This document shows, piece after piece, positions 1 to 6,419 of a stretch of DNA of 8,952 nt. The DNA lies in the NCBI GenBank assembly GCA_937896895.1, contig CALBNV010000088.1:1-8952 (forward strand), written 5' to 3'. The stretch is from an uncultured Bacteroidales bacterium. Lineage in GTDB: Bacteria > Bacteroidota > Bacteroidia > Bacteroidales > F082. The notes under the pieces were generated by a model, which was not told the origin of the DNA, ran no database searches, and saw nothing but the letters and a program-made list of their open reading frames with translations. The position numbers and the translations under genes are program-made. How positions within the stretch are numbered: the stretch's first letter is position 1; each line of letters starts with the position of its first letter.

Positions 1-248
1 TTGATTATGTGATACTTGACAGGATTAAGAATGGCTTTTTTTAGAGGAAAGATAAGAACTTTCATTCTTCAACGGCACGGACGCACCGATTATTTTCATG
101 TAATATTTTTATACACTTTTCACGGAGCCATCCACCAGAGGTTCACGCACCGCTGGGCGACAGGAAACCAACTGGCACAGGCTTTAAAATAATGCTTGTG
201 CGGCAACATAGAAAGCGAATTTCTCCATGGTTTTATTATAGCAAGAAA
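1..248. other. left edge, no supportable gene
   Basis: I see no gene I can defend here. Short open frames exist on both strands. One is a 53-codon plus-strand frame at 31-192 with an ATG start. Another is a minus-strand frame that starts with ATG at 65-63 (MKVLIFPLKKA...) and stays open to the window edge, so it could be the 5' end of a gene lying outside. The stretch at about 121-182 is clearly richer in G and C than the AT-rich DNA on both sides and may be a remnant of something moved or decayed. No tRNA, riboswitch or terminator could be recognised. Confidence 0.5.
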
Positions 249-488
249 CTACAACTTTATTTCCGGAATAATGCATTTGTTTTCATCGGCTTTGTCGAAC
301 TCATAAAACATGCAATAATATACCGGGAGATGCAAGACACCGTTTTTCTCCACGATGTCCATTTCATTATTGAAAACGACAGCTTTCCTGATGCCGTAGT
401 CGTTGGTGGTCAGGAATTTGTCCAAAGATATAACATAACCTGATATTTTGGCTGCAAAAATAATATTTTTTTGCTTATCAACAACCAA
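249..488 (-). CDS. small hypothetical protein or gene remnant
   Basis: This leftward frame of 79 codons starts at TTG (488-486) and ends at TAG. The frame is closed by TAA at 500-498, and the first in-frame ATG is only at codon 43 (362-360). The translation looks protein-like, with an ordered mix of hydrophobic and charged residues (for example YGIRKAVVFNNEMDIVEKNG and then GVLHLPVYYCMFYEF), and it looks more natural than the opposite-strand frame. I do not recognise a family. It follows the methyltransferase gene in the same direction. Two TAnnTTTG boxes (455-462 and 423-430) lie inside the frame rather than before it, so either the true start is downstream or the frame is the surviving 3' part of a decayed gene. 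It could also be chance. Confidence 0.3.
   Translation of the reverse strand: MVVDKQKNIIFAAKISGYVISLDKFLTTNDYGIRKAVVFNNEMDIVEKNGVLHLPVYYCMFYEFDKADENKCIIPEIKL
455..462 (-). promoter_or_regulatory. possible Bacteroidota -7 box (TATTTTTG)
   Basis: The minus strand reads TATTTTTG, a match to the TAnnTTTG element. A TTTG lies upstream at 489-486, separated by about 23 nt, a little longer than usual for a -33 box. A second match, TATCTTTG, is at 430-423. An ATG sits 18 nt after the first box (436-434), but it opens only an 8-codon frame, so the target is unclear. Chance matches are likely in AT-rich DNA. Confidence 0.25.
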
Positions 489-536
489 AATCGGGAATTA
501 TTCCAGTTTTTTCAAGCTAAAATCGGGAATTTTTCC
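487..536. repeat. 18-bp direct repeat, 32-bp period
   Basis: Two copies of an 18-bp sequence beginning AAAATCGGGAATT lie at 487-504 and 519-536 and differ at one base. The right copy contains the last codons and TAG stop (517-519) of the methyltransferase gene, encoding the tail KNSRF. The left copy lies just past the stop. The left copy also includes the perfect palindrome GGAATTATTCC (494-504). A local duplication at the gene's 3' end is the simplest reading. Confidence 0.7.
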
Positions 537-1296
537 GCACCGCATAAACCAGCTCCTCGCCTTTTCTGGCAAGTTTCATCCTGCTGCGTTGCTCGTCGGT
601 GAGTTCGTAATAGAGGCGGTCGGCATCGACGGTGAAGCCCGCTTTTTCGAGCACCTGCGCGTAGTCGCGCCCGAACTGCCGGACGTGGTCGTACTGACCG
701 AAGTTGCGCTTGCGTTCCTCCGGGTCGGTGATGGTCGGGTCCTCCCACGTGTCAACATCCGGATTGATTGGCACAAGAAGGACAGCCCAGCCGCCGGGTT
801 TAAGGATGCGCTTTATCTCCGAAAAGGCTTTGTTCACGTCATCGACATGCTCCAAGACATGATTGCAAATCACCACATCATATTGACTGTCAGGCAAATC
901 AATTTTCGTCACATCAAGATGGAGGTCGGCTATTGGGGAATCGAGGTCGGCGGTGGTGTAGTCGAGGTTTTTCAACGCGCGGAAACGTTTCAGATACGGC
1001 TGTTCCGGCGCGAAATGCAAGACCTTCAAGTTATCTGTGAAAAATCCGGTTTTCTCTTTCAAATAAAGCCAAAGCAGACGATGACGCTCAAGCGAGAGGC
1101 ACTTCGGGCACATACGGTTGTCGGTCGCCGCGCCGTAGCCGTATGGCAGGAACTTGCGGAAATGACCGCCGCAGACAGGACACTCAACTTTGTTTCCAAT
1201 ATAAAACGGACGAATCAGAACGCTGAACAGATAGCTGAACTTTATCAGCGTCTGACGCGGGAATATCTTGGTTATCAATGCGATTAACTTTTTCAT
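517..1296 (-). CDS. class I SAM-dependent methyltransferase with N-terminal zinc ribbon
   Basis: The 259-residue product is probably a methyltransferase acting on a sugar or other part of a surface glycan, judging by its neighbours; the substrate cannot be read from the sequence. Residues 39-42 (CPVC) and 63-66 (CPKC) form a four-cysteine zinc-ribbon-like module, followed by LSLERHRL. The methyltransferase core starts near residue 91 with KVLHFAPE, a form of motif I that lacks the usual glycine-rich GxGxG loop. It continues with an acidic strand end (DLDS, 117-120), YDVVICNHVLEHVDD (139-153), typical of SAM methyltransferases, and KRILKPGGWAVLLVP (162-176). A basic, hydrophobic N-terminus (1-35) may touch the membrane. 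The start ATG is preceded by an A-rich stretch with no Shine-Dalgarno. It lies 68 nt after the glycosyltransferase gene, the gap being filled by tandem repeats, and is probably the last clear gene of that operon. Family is fairly sure, role is inferred. Confidence 0.85.
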   Translation of the reverse strand: MKKLIALITKIFPRQTLIKFSYLFSVLIRPFYIGNKVECPVCGGHFRKFLPYGYGAATDNRMCPKCLSLERHRLLWLYLKEKTGFFTDNLKVLHFAPEQPYLKRFRALKNLDYTTADLDSPIADLHLDVTKIDLPDSQYDVVICNHVLEHVDDVNKAFSEIKRILKPGGWAVLLVPINPDVDTWEDPTITDPEERKRNFGQYDHVRQFGRDYAQVLEKAGFTVDADRLYYELTDEQRSRMKLARKGEELVYAVRKNSRF

Positions 1297-1303
1297 ACAT
1301 TAA

Positions 1304-1371
1304 TTTTTAACACAAGTTTCACAAGTTTTTTCAACACAAGTTACACGAGTTTTTAACACAAGTTTCACAAG
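1304..1371 (-). repeat. three tandem imperfect repeats of 22-24 bp
   Basis: Three head-to-tail units lie at 1304-1325, 1326-1349 and 1350-1371. The outer two are identical and the middle one has small changes and two extra bases. On the transcribed (minus) strand each unit is a pair of ACTTGTG-like heptamers followed by an A run. The unit nearest the glycosyltransferase gene contains the last two codons and TGA stop (1365-1367) of that gene, and the array fills the gap to the methyltransferase start at 1296. Confidence 0.85.
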
Positions 1372-2498
1372 TTTTTAATTAGATTTATAATTGCGGCGGT
1401 CATGTTCGACCACGCATATTTCTTCTTTTCTTCTTTCACGCCTTCGGTGAAAACCGCAAACCCATCATTTTCATAAAAGTCAACGAGAGCATCGGCTATT
1501 GCAGATGGTTGTGGTTCAACGACATAGCCGACTTTTCCATTCGGAATTATCTCTTTCAGTCCGCCGACATTTGTGACCAACATCGGTTTCTCGAAATGAT
1601 AGGCTATCTGCGTCACGCCGCTCTGCGTCGCAGATTTGTAAGGCTGCACAACGATGTCGGCGGCGTTGAAATAATCTTTCACGTCAGCATCGGAGATATA
1701 CCTATTATTAATAATAACGCGGTCTTTCAGTCCAAGCCGCTCTATCCGTTCAAGATACGGCTTCTCGTCATCGTAGAACTCACCGGCGACAATCAGTTTC
1801 ACGTTCATCTTCCGGAAACGTTCATCAGCGAAGGCGTCAATCAGCAGGTCGAGGCCTTTGTACGCTCTGACGAGACCGAAAAACAACATATAATGACATT
1901 TTTCATCAAGTCCCAACTTATTGATTGCCTTTGATTTATCTTCAATATTTCCAAAATGATCGTACAACGGATGAGGCGTAAACACTTTGGGTTTCCCGTT
2001 TTTGTCAAGCGTTTCAACATCAGCCAAAACTGATTTCGACAAGGCGACGAATCCGTCCATCGCCTTCACGAAATACGGCGGAAACAGTCTGTCGAGAATC
2101 GATTTTTCGTGCGGCATCATGTTGTGTATCAATCCGATACATTTTGCATTGCATTTCTTTTTGATGACGCGTGCAATCGTCCCGAAGCAAGGTGCGAAAA
2201 AAGACATCCAATAAGTAAAAATCACCACATCAGGGTTTTTCCTGCTGATTTCACGACCGACCCCAATCCAGTTTGTCGGGCAGATGGAGTTAATCTTTTC
2301 AGAAATCGTCAGGCCGGAAGGAGCATCAGCGTCGGAATACTGTGTTTTTCCTGGGAAGAGAAACGACGGATACTGAAGTTTGAACGTAACAATCTCAACA
2401 TCAACGCCTTCCTTCACAAATTCCTGCGCGAGCCTGTCGGAAAACGCGGCGATACCTCCACGATACGGGAATGATGTTCCAACTATTACGACTTTCAT
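1365..2498 (-). CDS. GT4-family glycosyltransferase, GT-B fold
   Basis: This 377-residue protein should transfer a sugar from a nucleotide-sugar donor to a growing glycan at the cytoplasmic face of the membrane. The N-terminal acceptor domain opens with MKVVIVGTSFPYRGGIAAFS, the glycine-rich loop seen in GT4 enzymes. The C-terminal donor domain has LFFGLVRAYKGLDLLIDAF (205-223), with the Arg and Lys usually placed near the donor phosphates, and then SGVTQIAYHFEKPMLVTNVG (293-312) and GGLKEI. The usual first Glu of the EX7E motif is a Gln here (Q297), a known variation in this subgroup to my recollection, while E316 is kept. The length is normal. Its ATG overlaps the stop of the flippase gene (ATGA, 2498-2495), so the two are translationally coupled. 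The last codons lie in a tandem repeat. Donor and acceptor are not predictable. Confidence 0.9.
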   Translation of the reverse strand: MKVVIVGTSFPYRGGIAAFSDRLAQEFVKEGVDVEIVTFKLQYPSFLFPGKTQYSDADAPSGLTISEKINSICPTNWIGVGREISRKNPDVVIFTYWMSFFAPCFGTIARVIKKKCNAKCIGLIHNMMPHEKSILDRLFPPYFVKAMDGFVALSKSVLADVETLDKNGKPKVFTPHPLYDHFGNIEDKSKAINKLGLDEKCHYMLFFGLVRAYKGLDLLIDAFADERFRKMNVKLIVAGEFYDDEKPYLERIERLGLKDRVIINNRYISDADVKDYFNAADIVVQPYKSATQSGVTQIAYHFEKPMLVTNVGGLKEIIPNGKVGYVVEPQPSAIADALVDFYENDGFAVFTEGVKEEKKKYAWSNMTAAIINLIKNL

Positions 2499-4021
2499 AA
2501 CCGATGTCTTATATGTAAAACTCTGTTTATCAAATCATTAACTTGTTTTGAAATCTTCATCTGATAAATTGTCGTCAAACCTAAACCGCACAGTATCAAG
2601 GTTCTAAGCGACGCTTCAATGAATTTCGCGATGACGCCATCGCCGAGTGAAGCCATCAGCGGGGCTGACACATATCTCATTGACAACCAATTTATCACGA
2701 ACAAAGAAACCATTATCAGAACCAATTTCAGCATATTCCAGGAAAACGGATGAACCTTTGATTTCCAGGCGATTGCAGAGAGAAGCAAGGCGTAATAGAT
2801 CACGAACGACAGCAGCGAGGCCATCGCGGAGCCGACCATCTCGAACTTTGGAATAAGGACATTGTTGAAAACGATGGCCAATGTCGTCAGTATCGCCGTG
2901 AAAATCAGCTGGATATAATAATATTTCGAGTAGCTCAGCACGGTGACGCCGATGTTCAGTGAGGTGTTGACGAGTTTCGCCATGACGAGAACCAGGAACA
3001 CCCATTTGCCGGCGCAGTAGATGTCACCATTCGGCAAGACGTCGTAAAACAAATCGATGTTAATCCAGATAACCAGAAACACGAACAGTCCGGCCATCAG
3101 CTGATGCAACGCCACGCTTTTCGTAAGTTCCTGAACCACAGGCATATCGTTGTCTTTCATCGCTTGTGATATTGCAGGTTTTGAAATCGAGCCGAGAGCG
3201 CGGTAAGGCATCTCGACGAGTGCGGCCATGTCGGTGGCGATTTTGTATATTCCGGTGAAGAACAGCCCGAGTTTCGCGGTCACCATGAATGAGTTGAGGA
3301 CGGGGATTATCGTGGTGACGACGGAAGAGATGACCATGAACAGTGTGTATTTCAGGAAGTCGCGGCGCAGCTTGTCATCGACATATTTCGGCTCGACCTT
3401 GAAAGAGATCTTTTTCAGAGTCAGCAAGTAGATGATATTCAGCAGTGTGGCGAGAAGATACGTGATACACAGTCCGATGACCATTCCGTCGAGGTTGATG
3501 ATGCCGACGATGTACAGGATGTAGTCGATCAGGGTGAAGACGCGTATCCCGACCTCACGGACGAAGCGCGGGAACACTATACGCATCAGCAGGTTTGAAT
3601 TTGTCTCAAACACAATGAGATACAGCATGAAGAACGCCATCGGGATGACGAAATACATGTAATCGACGAACAGTGCCGAGTTTCTCGAGAAGTACGCGAC
3701 GAGTGCCGGTTTGAACACGAAGAACAGTGCGGTGAACACCACGAATCCGATGAGCGGGACTATCAGTGTCCAGCCGAAGAAGCCGTGGTCGCGGTTTTTC
3801 GCGTCCTTGAAGAACGGGTAGTAGCGGATTGCCGATGTCGAGGTACCCATCTGCGCGAGGCCGGAGAGCAGTATGGCGGCGTCGGCGAGGACGCGCGTCA
3901 GGCCGACCTCCTCGGGCGTGAGGTATTTCGTCATCACGAAGAACGTGGTGACGAAGCCCACGGCGACACCCATGTAATTCATTATCGTGCCTTTGATGCT
4001 CTGTTTTACTACGACCCCCAC
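2495..4021 (-). CDS. Wzx-like oligosaccharide flippase (MOP superfamily)
   Basis: The 508-residue integral membrane protein very probably flips lipid-linked oligosaccharide units across the inner membrane during O-antigen or capsule synthesis. It has many hydrophobic helices spread over the whole length, consistent with 12-14 transmembrane segments. The N-terminus (VVVKQSIKGT, TTFFVMTKYLTPEEVGLTRV at 25-44, SGLAQMGTSTSAIRYYPFF at 53-71) matches the pattern of flippases common in Bacteroidota polysaccharide loci. The start is GTG (4021-4019). I prefer it because the family usually begins MGVVV/MGIII at this point and no better upstream codon exists. The gene lies 60 nt after gpsA with no TAnnTTTG box in between, so cotranscription is likely, and it overlaps the next gene by 4 nt. 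The exact substrate is unknown, and a symbol such as wzx would be by analogy only. Confidence 0.9.
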   Translation of the reverse strand: MGVVVKQSIKGTIMNYMGVAVGFVTTFFVMTKYLTPEEVGLTRVLADAAILLSGLAQMGTSTSAIRYYPFFKDAKNRDHGFFGWTLIVPLIGFVVFTALFFVFKPALVAYFSRNSALFVDYMYFVIPMAFFMLYLIVFETNSNLLMRIVFPRFVREVGIRVFTLIDYILYIVGIINLDGMVIGLCITYLLATLLNIIYLLTLKKISFKVEPKYVDDKLRRDFLKYTLFMVISSVVTTIIPVLNSFMVTAKLGLFFTGIYKIATDMAALVEMPYRALGSISKPAISQAMKDNDMPVVQELTKSVALHQLMAGLFVFLVIWINIDLFYDVLPNGDIYCAGKWVFLVLVMAKLVNTSLNIGVTVLSYSKYYYIQLIFTAILTTLAIVFNNVLIPKFEMVGSAMASLLSFVIYYALLLSAIAWKSKVHPFSWNMLKLVLIMVSLFVINWLSMRYVSAPLMASLGDGVIAKFIEASLRTLILCGLGLTTIYQMKISKQVNDLINRVLHIRHRL

Positions 4022-4025
4022 TGTT

Positions 4026-4068
4026 AGTTATAAAGTTTGAAAGTTATAAAGTAAAAAGTTTATAAAGT
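4026..4068 (-). repeat. three short direct repeats of ACTTTATAA type
   Basis: On the plus strand AGTTATAAAGT occurs at 4026-4036 and 4042-4052 and a one-base-longer form at 4057-4068. On the transcribed (minus) strand they read ACTTTATAACT. They fill the gap between the gpsA stop and the flippase GTG start. The spacing is about 15-16 nt. No hairpin is evident. Confidence 0.75.
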
Positions 4069-4081
4069 GTTTGAGAGGCAA

Positions 4082-5056
4082 TTATCGTTTCAGGATGTTT
4101 TTCACGAAATTATTTGTCGGGTAATCCGCATCATTGAAGACGTGGAATAGTTCATCCATGAGAGGATAGTCGTCGAATCCGATGTCGTTCATTTCGAGTT
4201 TCTGGTGGAAGACATCGACGGCGATGCGGCCTTCGAGCACCACTTTCTCCGACAGTCCTTGGTTGAAGAACCCTTTGCCGATGAGCAGTCCGAGCGTGCG
4301 GTTGCGGCTCATGTCGTTGAGGGCGGTGAGGGCGAAGTCGCCGAAGCCGCAGTAGTTGTACATCGTGCGGTTCTCGCCGCCGAAGATGGTGAGAAGCATC
4401 CGCATCTCGTTGAGTGCCTTGGTGATAAATATCGAGCGGAGGTTGGCGGAGTCGAAGTTGGCGTCAACCATGCCGATGACGATGGCATATATGTTTTTGA
4501 GAATCGAGGCGTATTCGACGCCTGTCACGTCGGTGGTGAAGTCGGTGCGGATCGTCGTGCCATCAAAGACATCCTTGATAATTTGGTACAGCTCGCTCTC
4601 CGTGGCGGCCGCAGTCATGCCGGTGTCCTGCCTGTTGATTATCTCCCTCGCGAACGAAGGGCCTTTCAGCGTCATCAGAGGATTTGGGATGATCTCCTTT
4701 ATGCAATCGGGGATGATGTTGATGCTGTTGCCGAAGCCTTTCGCGAGGTTGACGACCAACGACGCCGGGCTTATATATTGTTGGTTTTCAGCGATATAAT
4801 TCACCACCGCATGAGACGGGATTGCGAGAAACACAACATCGGCATCTTCAAGGACGTTTTTGTCGTCTGTCGCCGTAAGGTTCTCGTTGAGACGGCATTT
4901 CGGGAAATACAACGTATTGACATGGTTGTTGTTGACCATCTCAATCACTTCATTTTCAATGGAAAGAAGCTCGACGATGTCCTCACCTTTCTCCGCGATG
5001 ACATCACCCAAAGCCGTAGCGATGGCACCGCTTCCTATAAAAACAATCTTACGCAT
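4082..5056 (-). CDS. gpsA: NAD(P)-dependent glycerol-3-phosphate dehydrogenase, GpsA-like
   Basis: The 324-residue cytoplasmic enzyme should interconvert dihydroxyacetone phosphate and sn-glycerol 3-phosphate using NAD(P)H. Seen in the sequence: a Rossmann loop GSGAIATAL (8-16), LAIPSHAV (78-85), NLAKGF with K106, KGPSFAREI (131-139), GVEYASILKNIYAI (179-192) with the catalytic lysine K187, GFGDFALT (237-244; the family norm is closer to GLGDLxxT) and SRNRTLG (250-256). The length is normal for GpsA. The N-terminal domain departs from housekeeping GpsA: the Arg that normally follows the second strand is absent, with LLSIENEVIEMVNNNHVNTL in that region. It heads a polysaccharide gene set and has its own promoter box, so a paralogue feeding glycerol phosphate to a glycan is as likely as the phospholipid enzyme. 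A related dehydrogenase acting on another substrate is not excluded. Confidence 0.85.
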   Translation of the reverse strand: MRKIVFIGSGAIATALGDVIAEKGEDIVELLSIENEVIEMVNNNHVNTLYFPKCRLNENLTATDDKNVLEDADVVFLAIPSHAVVNYIAENQQYISPASLVVNLAKGFGNSINIIPDCIKEIIPNPLMTLKGPSFAREIINRQDTGMTAAATESELYQIIKDVFDGTTIRTDFTTDVTGVEYASILKNIYAIVIGMVDANFDSANLRSIFITKALNEMRMLLTIFGGENRTMYNYCGFGDFALTALNDMSRNRTLGLLIGKGFFNQGLSEKVVLEGRIAVDVFHQKLEMNDIGFDDYPLMDELFHVFNDADYPTNNFVKNILKR

Positions 5057-5071
5057 TCAAAAAAATTTTCG

Positions 5072-5079
5072 CAAAGATA
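5072..5079 (-). promoter_or_regulatory. -7 box (TATCTTTG) before gpsA
   Basis: The minus strand carries TATCTTTG, matching TAnnTTTG, with 15 nt between it and the gpsA ATG at 5056. No TTTG is seen at the -33 distance. It lies in the 58-nt gap after the MATE gene, suggesting that the polysaccharide genes can be transcribed independently of yihY and the transporter. Confidence 0.55.
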
Positions 5080-5114
5080 CAAATCTTATTTTTATTTCCT
5101 GCAGTTTTCTGATA

Positions 5115-6410
5115 TTAGCACAGATTTTTTTTGAGCCGGCGCATTGTTGCCACAAACAGGGGAACCGTCACGAACAACGTCAGAAACTCGGCTATCGGCA
5201 TCGAGAGCCAGATCCCGAGGTTTCCTATGATTTGAGGCAGGACGAACAGCGGCAGCAGTGCGAACACCAGCGAGCGGCAGAGCGCGATGACGGCCGACTC
5301 AAGCGGACGCTCGACGGCCGTGTGGAAACTGCTCCCGATGATATTGGCGAACGACATCAGGTAATGTGTCGTGACGAACGTCGCCGCCGTCACGGCAAGC
5401 TCCGTGAGCATCATGTCACCGTCGGCGAAGACAGCCACAATCTGACGTTTGAACAGCTGCACGAAGACGAAAGTCCCGACACCGATGGCCGCGCTCATCT
5501 TCAGCGAGGCCTTCAGCAGACGGCGGATGTCGCCGCAGTCACGCGCACCGAGGGCGTACGACATCAGCGGGTAAAGGGCCTGCGAAAGTCCGTAAATCGA
5601 CATGTTCACGATCATGTTCATGTAATAGACTATCGTCATGGCGGCGACACCGAGTGTGCCTATATTCTTCATTATTATTATATTGAAGAAAAACATCGTG
5701 ACGGCAGCCGACACCGAGGTCAGCATCTCTGAGCTGCCGTTGAAGAAGATGCGGCGCACGTCGCGCCACGTCCCAGCAAGCTTCCCGAACCTGACATTAG
5801 GCGAGAGCACAACCGCCGCCGAAGTGTTGGCAATGCAGGTGGCGACAGCCGCGCCGGCCATGCCCCAGTGGAACCTCATGATGAAAATGTAATCAAGGAC
5901 GACATTCACGACGCAGCATATCACGCCGCTGGTGAACACCTTGTTCGGCTTCCCGGCAAGGCGCGTGAAGGCCTCCGTGAAGTTCGGGATGACATAGAAT
6001 ATTATCGCGCCGGTCATTATCCCCAGATATGTCCTGACGTACGGATACACCTCGTCGTTGCTTCCGAGCATGTAGCAAATCTTCTTCAGGAAACAAAGCA
6101 CCACGGTGGAGATGAACGTCATCGTCACCACCAACGCAATGAAAGTCAATGTGGTATAACCTCCCGCAAGTTTCTCGTTGTCCTGTCCTTTCGCGATGCC
6201 GCAGATGACGATGCCGCCGGAGACAATCATTATGGCGACACTGAGCATGGCGTTGACGAGAGGCATGGAGATGTTGACCGCCGCGAGGCCGAGAGCCCCG
6301 ACGCCACGGCTCACGAACATGCCGTCGATCATCATCTGGACGGAGACGATCAACATGCCGACAATGCTCGGGGCGGCGTATCTGAGAAGTTTTCGTGTTG
6401 CCGGTGACAT
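5115..6410 (-). CDS. MATE-family (MepA-like) multidrug/sodium antiporter
   Basis: The 431-residue inner-membrane protein has around 12 hydrophobic helices in two related halves, as in MATE exporters, which expel cationic compounds in exchange for Na+ or H+. Recognisable parts are IVSVQMMIDGMFVSRGVG (21-38) and GLAAVNISMPL (41-51) in the first helices, the NVVLDYIFI stretch (169-177), typical of helix 5, and GLSQALYPLMSYALGA (274-289), which resembles the second-half signature of MepA-type members. It is a little short compared with the usual 440-460 residues, partly through a brief loop near 200-215. The ATG lies 9 nt after the yihY stop with GGAG upstream, so the two are cotranscribed. The substrate cannot be inferred; export of an endogenous metabolite is possible. 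Confidence 0.9.
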   Translation of the reverse strand: MSPATRKLLRYAAPSIVGMLIVSVQMMIDGMFVSRGVGALGLAAVNISMPLVNAMLSVAIMIVSGGIVICGIAKGQDNEKLAGGYTTLTFIALVVTMTFISTVVLCFLKKICYMLGSNDEVYPYVRTYLGIMTGAIIFYVIPNFTEAFTRLAGKPNKVFTSGVICCVVNVVLDYIFIMRFHWGMAGAAVATCIANTSAAVVLSPNVRFGKLAGTWRDVRRIFFNGSSEMLTSVSAAVTMFFFNIIIMKNIGTLGVAAMTIVYYMNMIVNMSIYGLSQALYPLMSYALGARDCGDIRRLLKASLKMSAAIGVGTFVFVQLFKRQIVAVFADGDMMLTELAVTAATFVTTHYLMSFANIIGSSFHTAVERPLESAVIALCRSLVFALLPLFVLPQIIGNLGIWLSMPIAEFLTLFVTVPLFVATMRRLKKNLC

Positions 6411-6419
6411 AAGCTCCAG

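Noticed and set aside
121..182. Riboswitch or structural RNA at the left edge
   Set aside because: I compared it with the remembered cores of the cobalamin riboswitch, RNase P RNA and SRP RNA and found no convincing match.
448..1287. 279-codon plus-strand frame opposite the methyltransferase
   Set aside because: The minus-strand frame has clear zinc-ribbon and methyltransferase motifs; the plus frame has none and is explained by codon bias of the real gene.
1304..1371. CRISPR array
   Set aside because: The units are directly adjacent with no unique spacers, are AT-rich, and no cas gene is present.
4205..5134. 309-codon plus-strand frame opposite gpsA
   Set aside because: It lies opposite a gene with full GpsA motifs, its translation is overloaded with His, Asp, Glu and Val as expected of an antisense shadow, and no family is recognisable.
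4860..5732. 290-codon plus-strand frame across gpsA and the MATE gene
   Set aside because: It crosses the gap between two real leftward genes and yields a low-complexity Arg/His/Glu-rich product.
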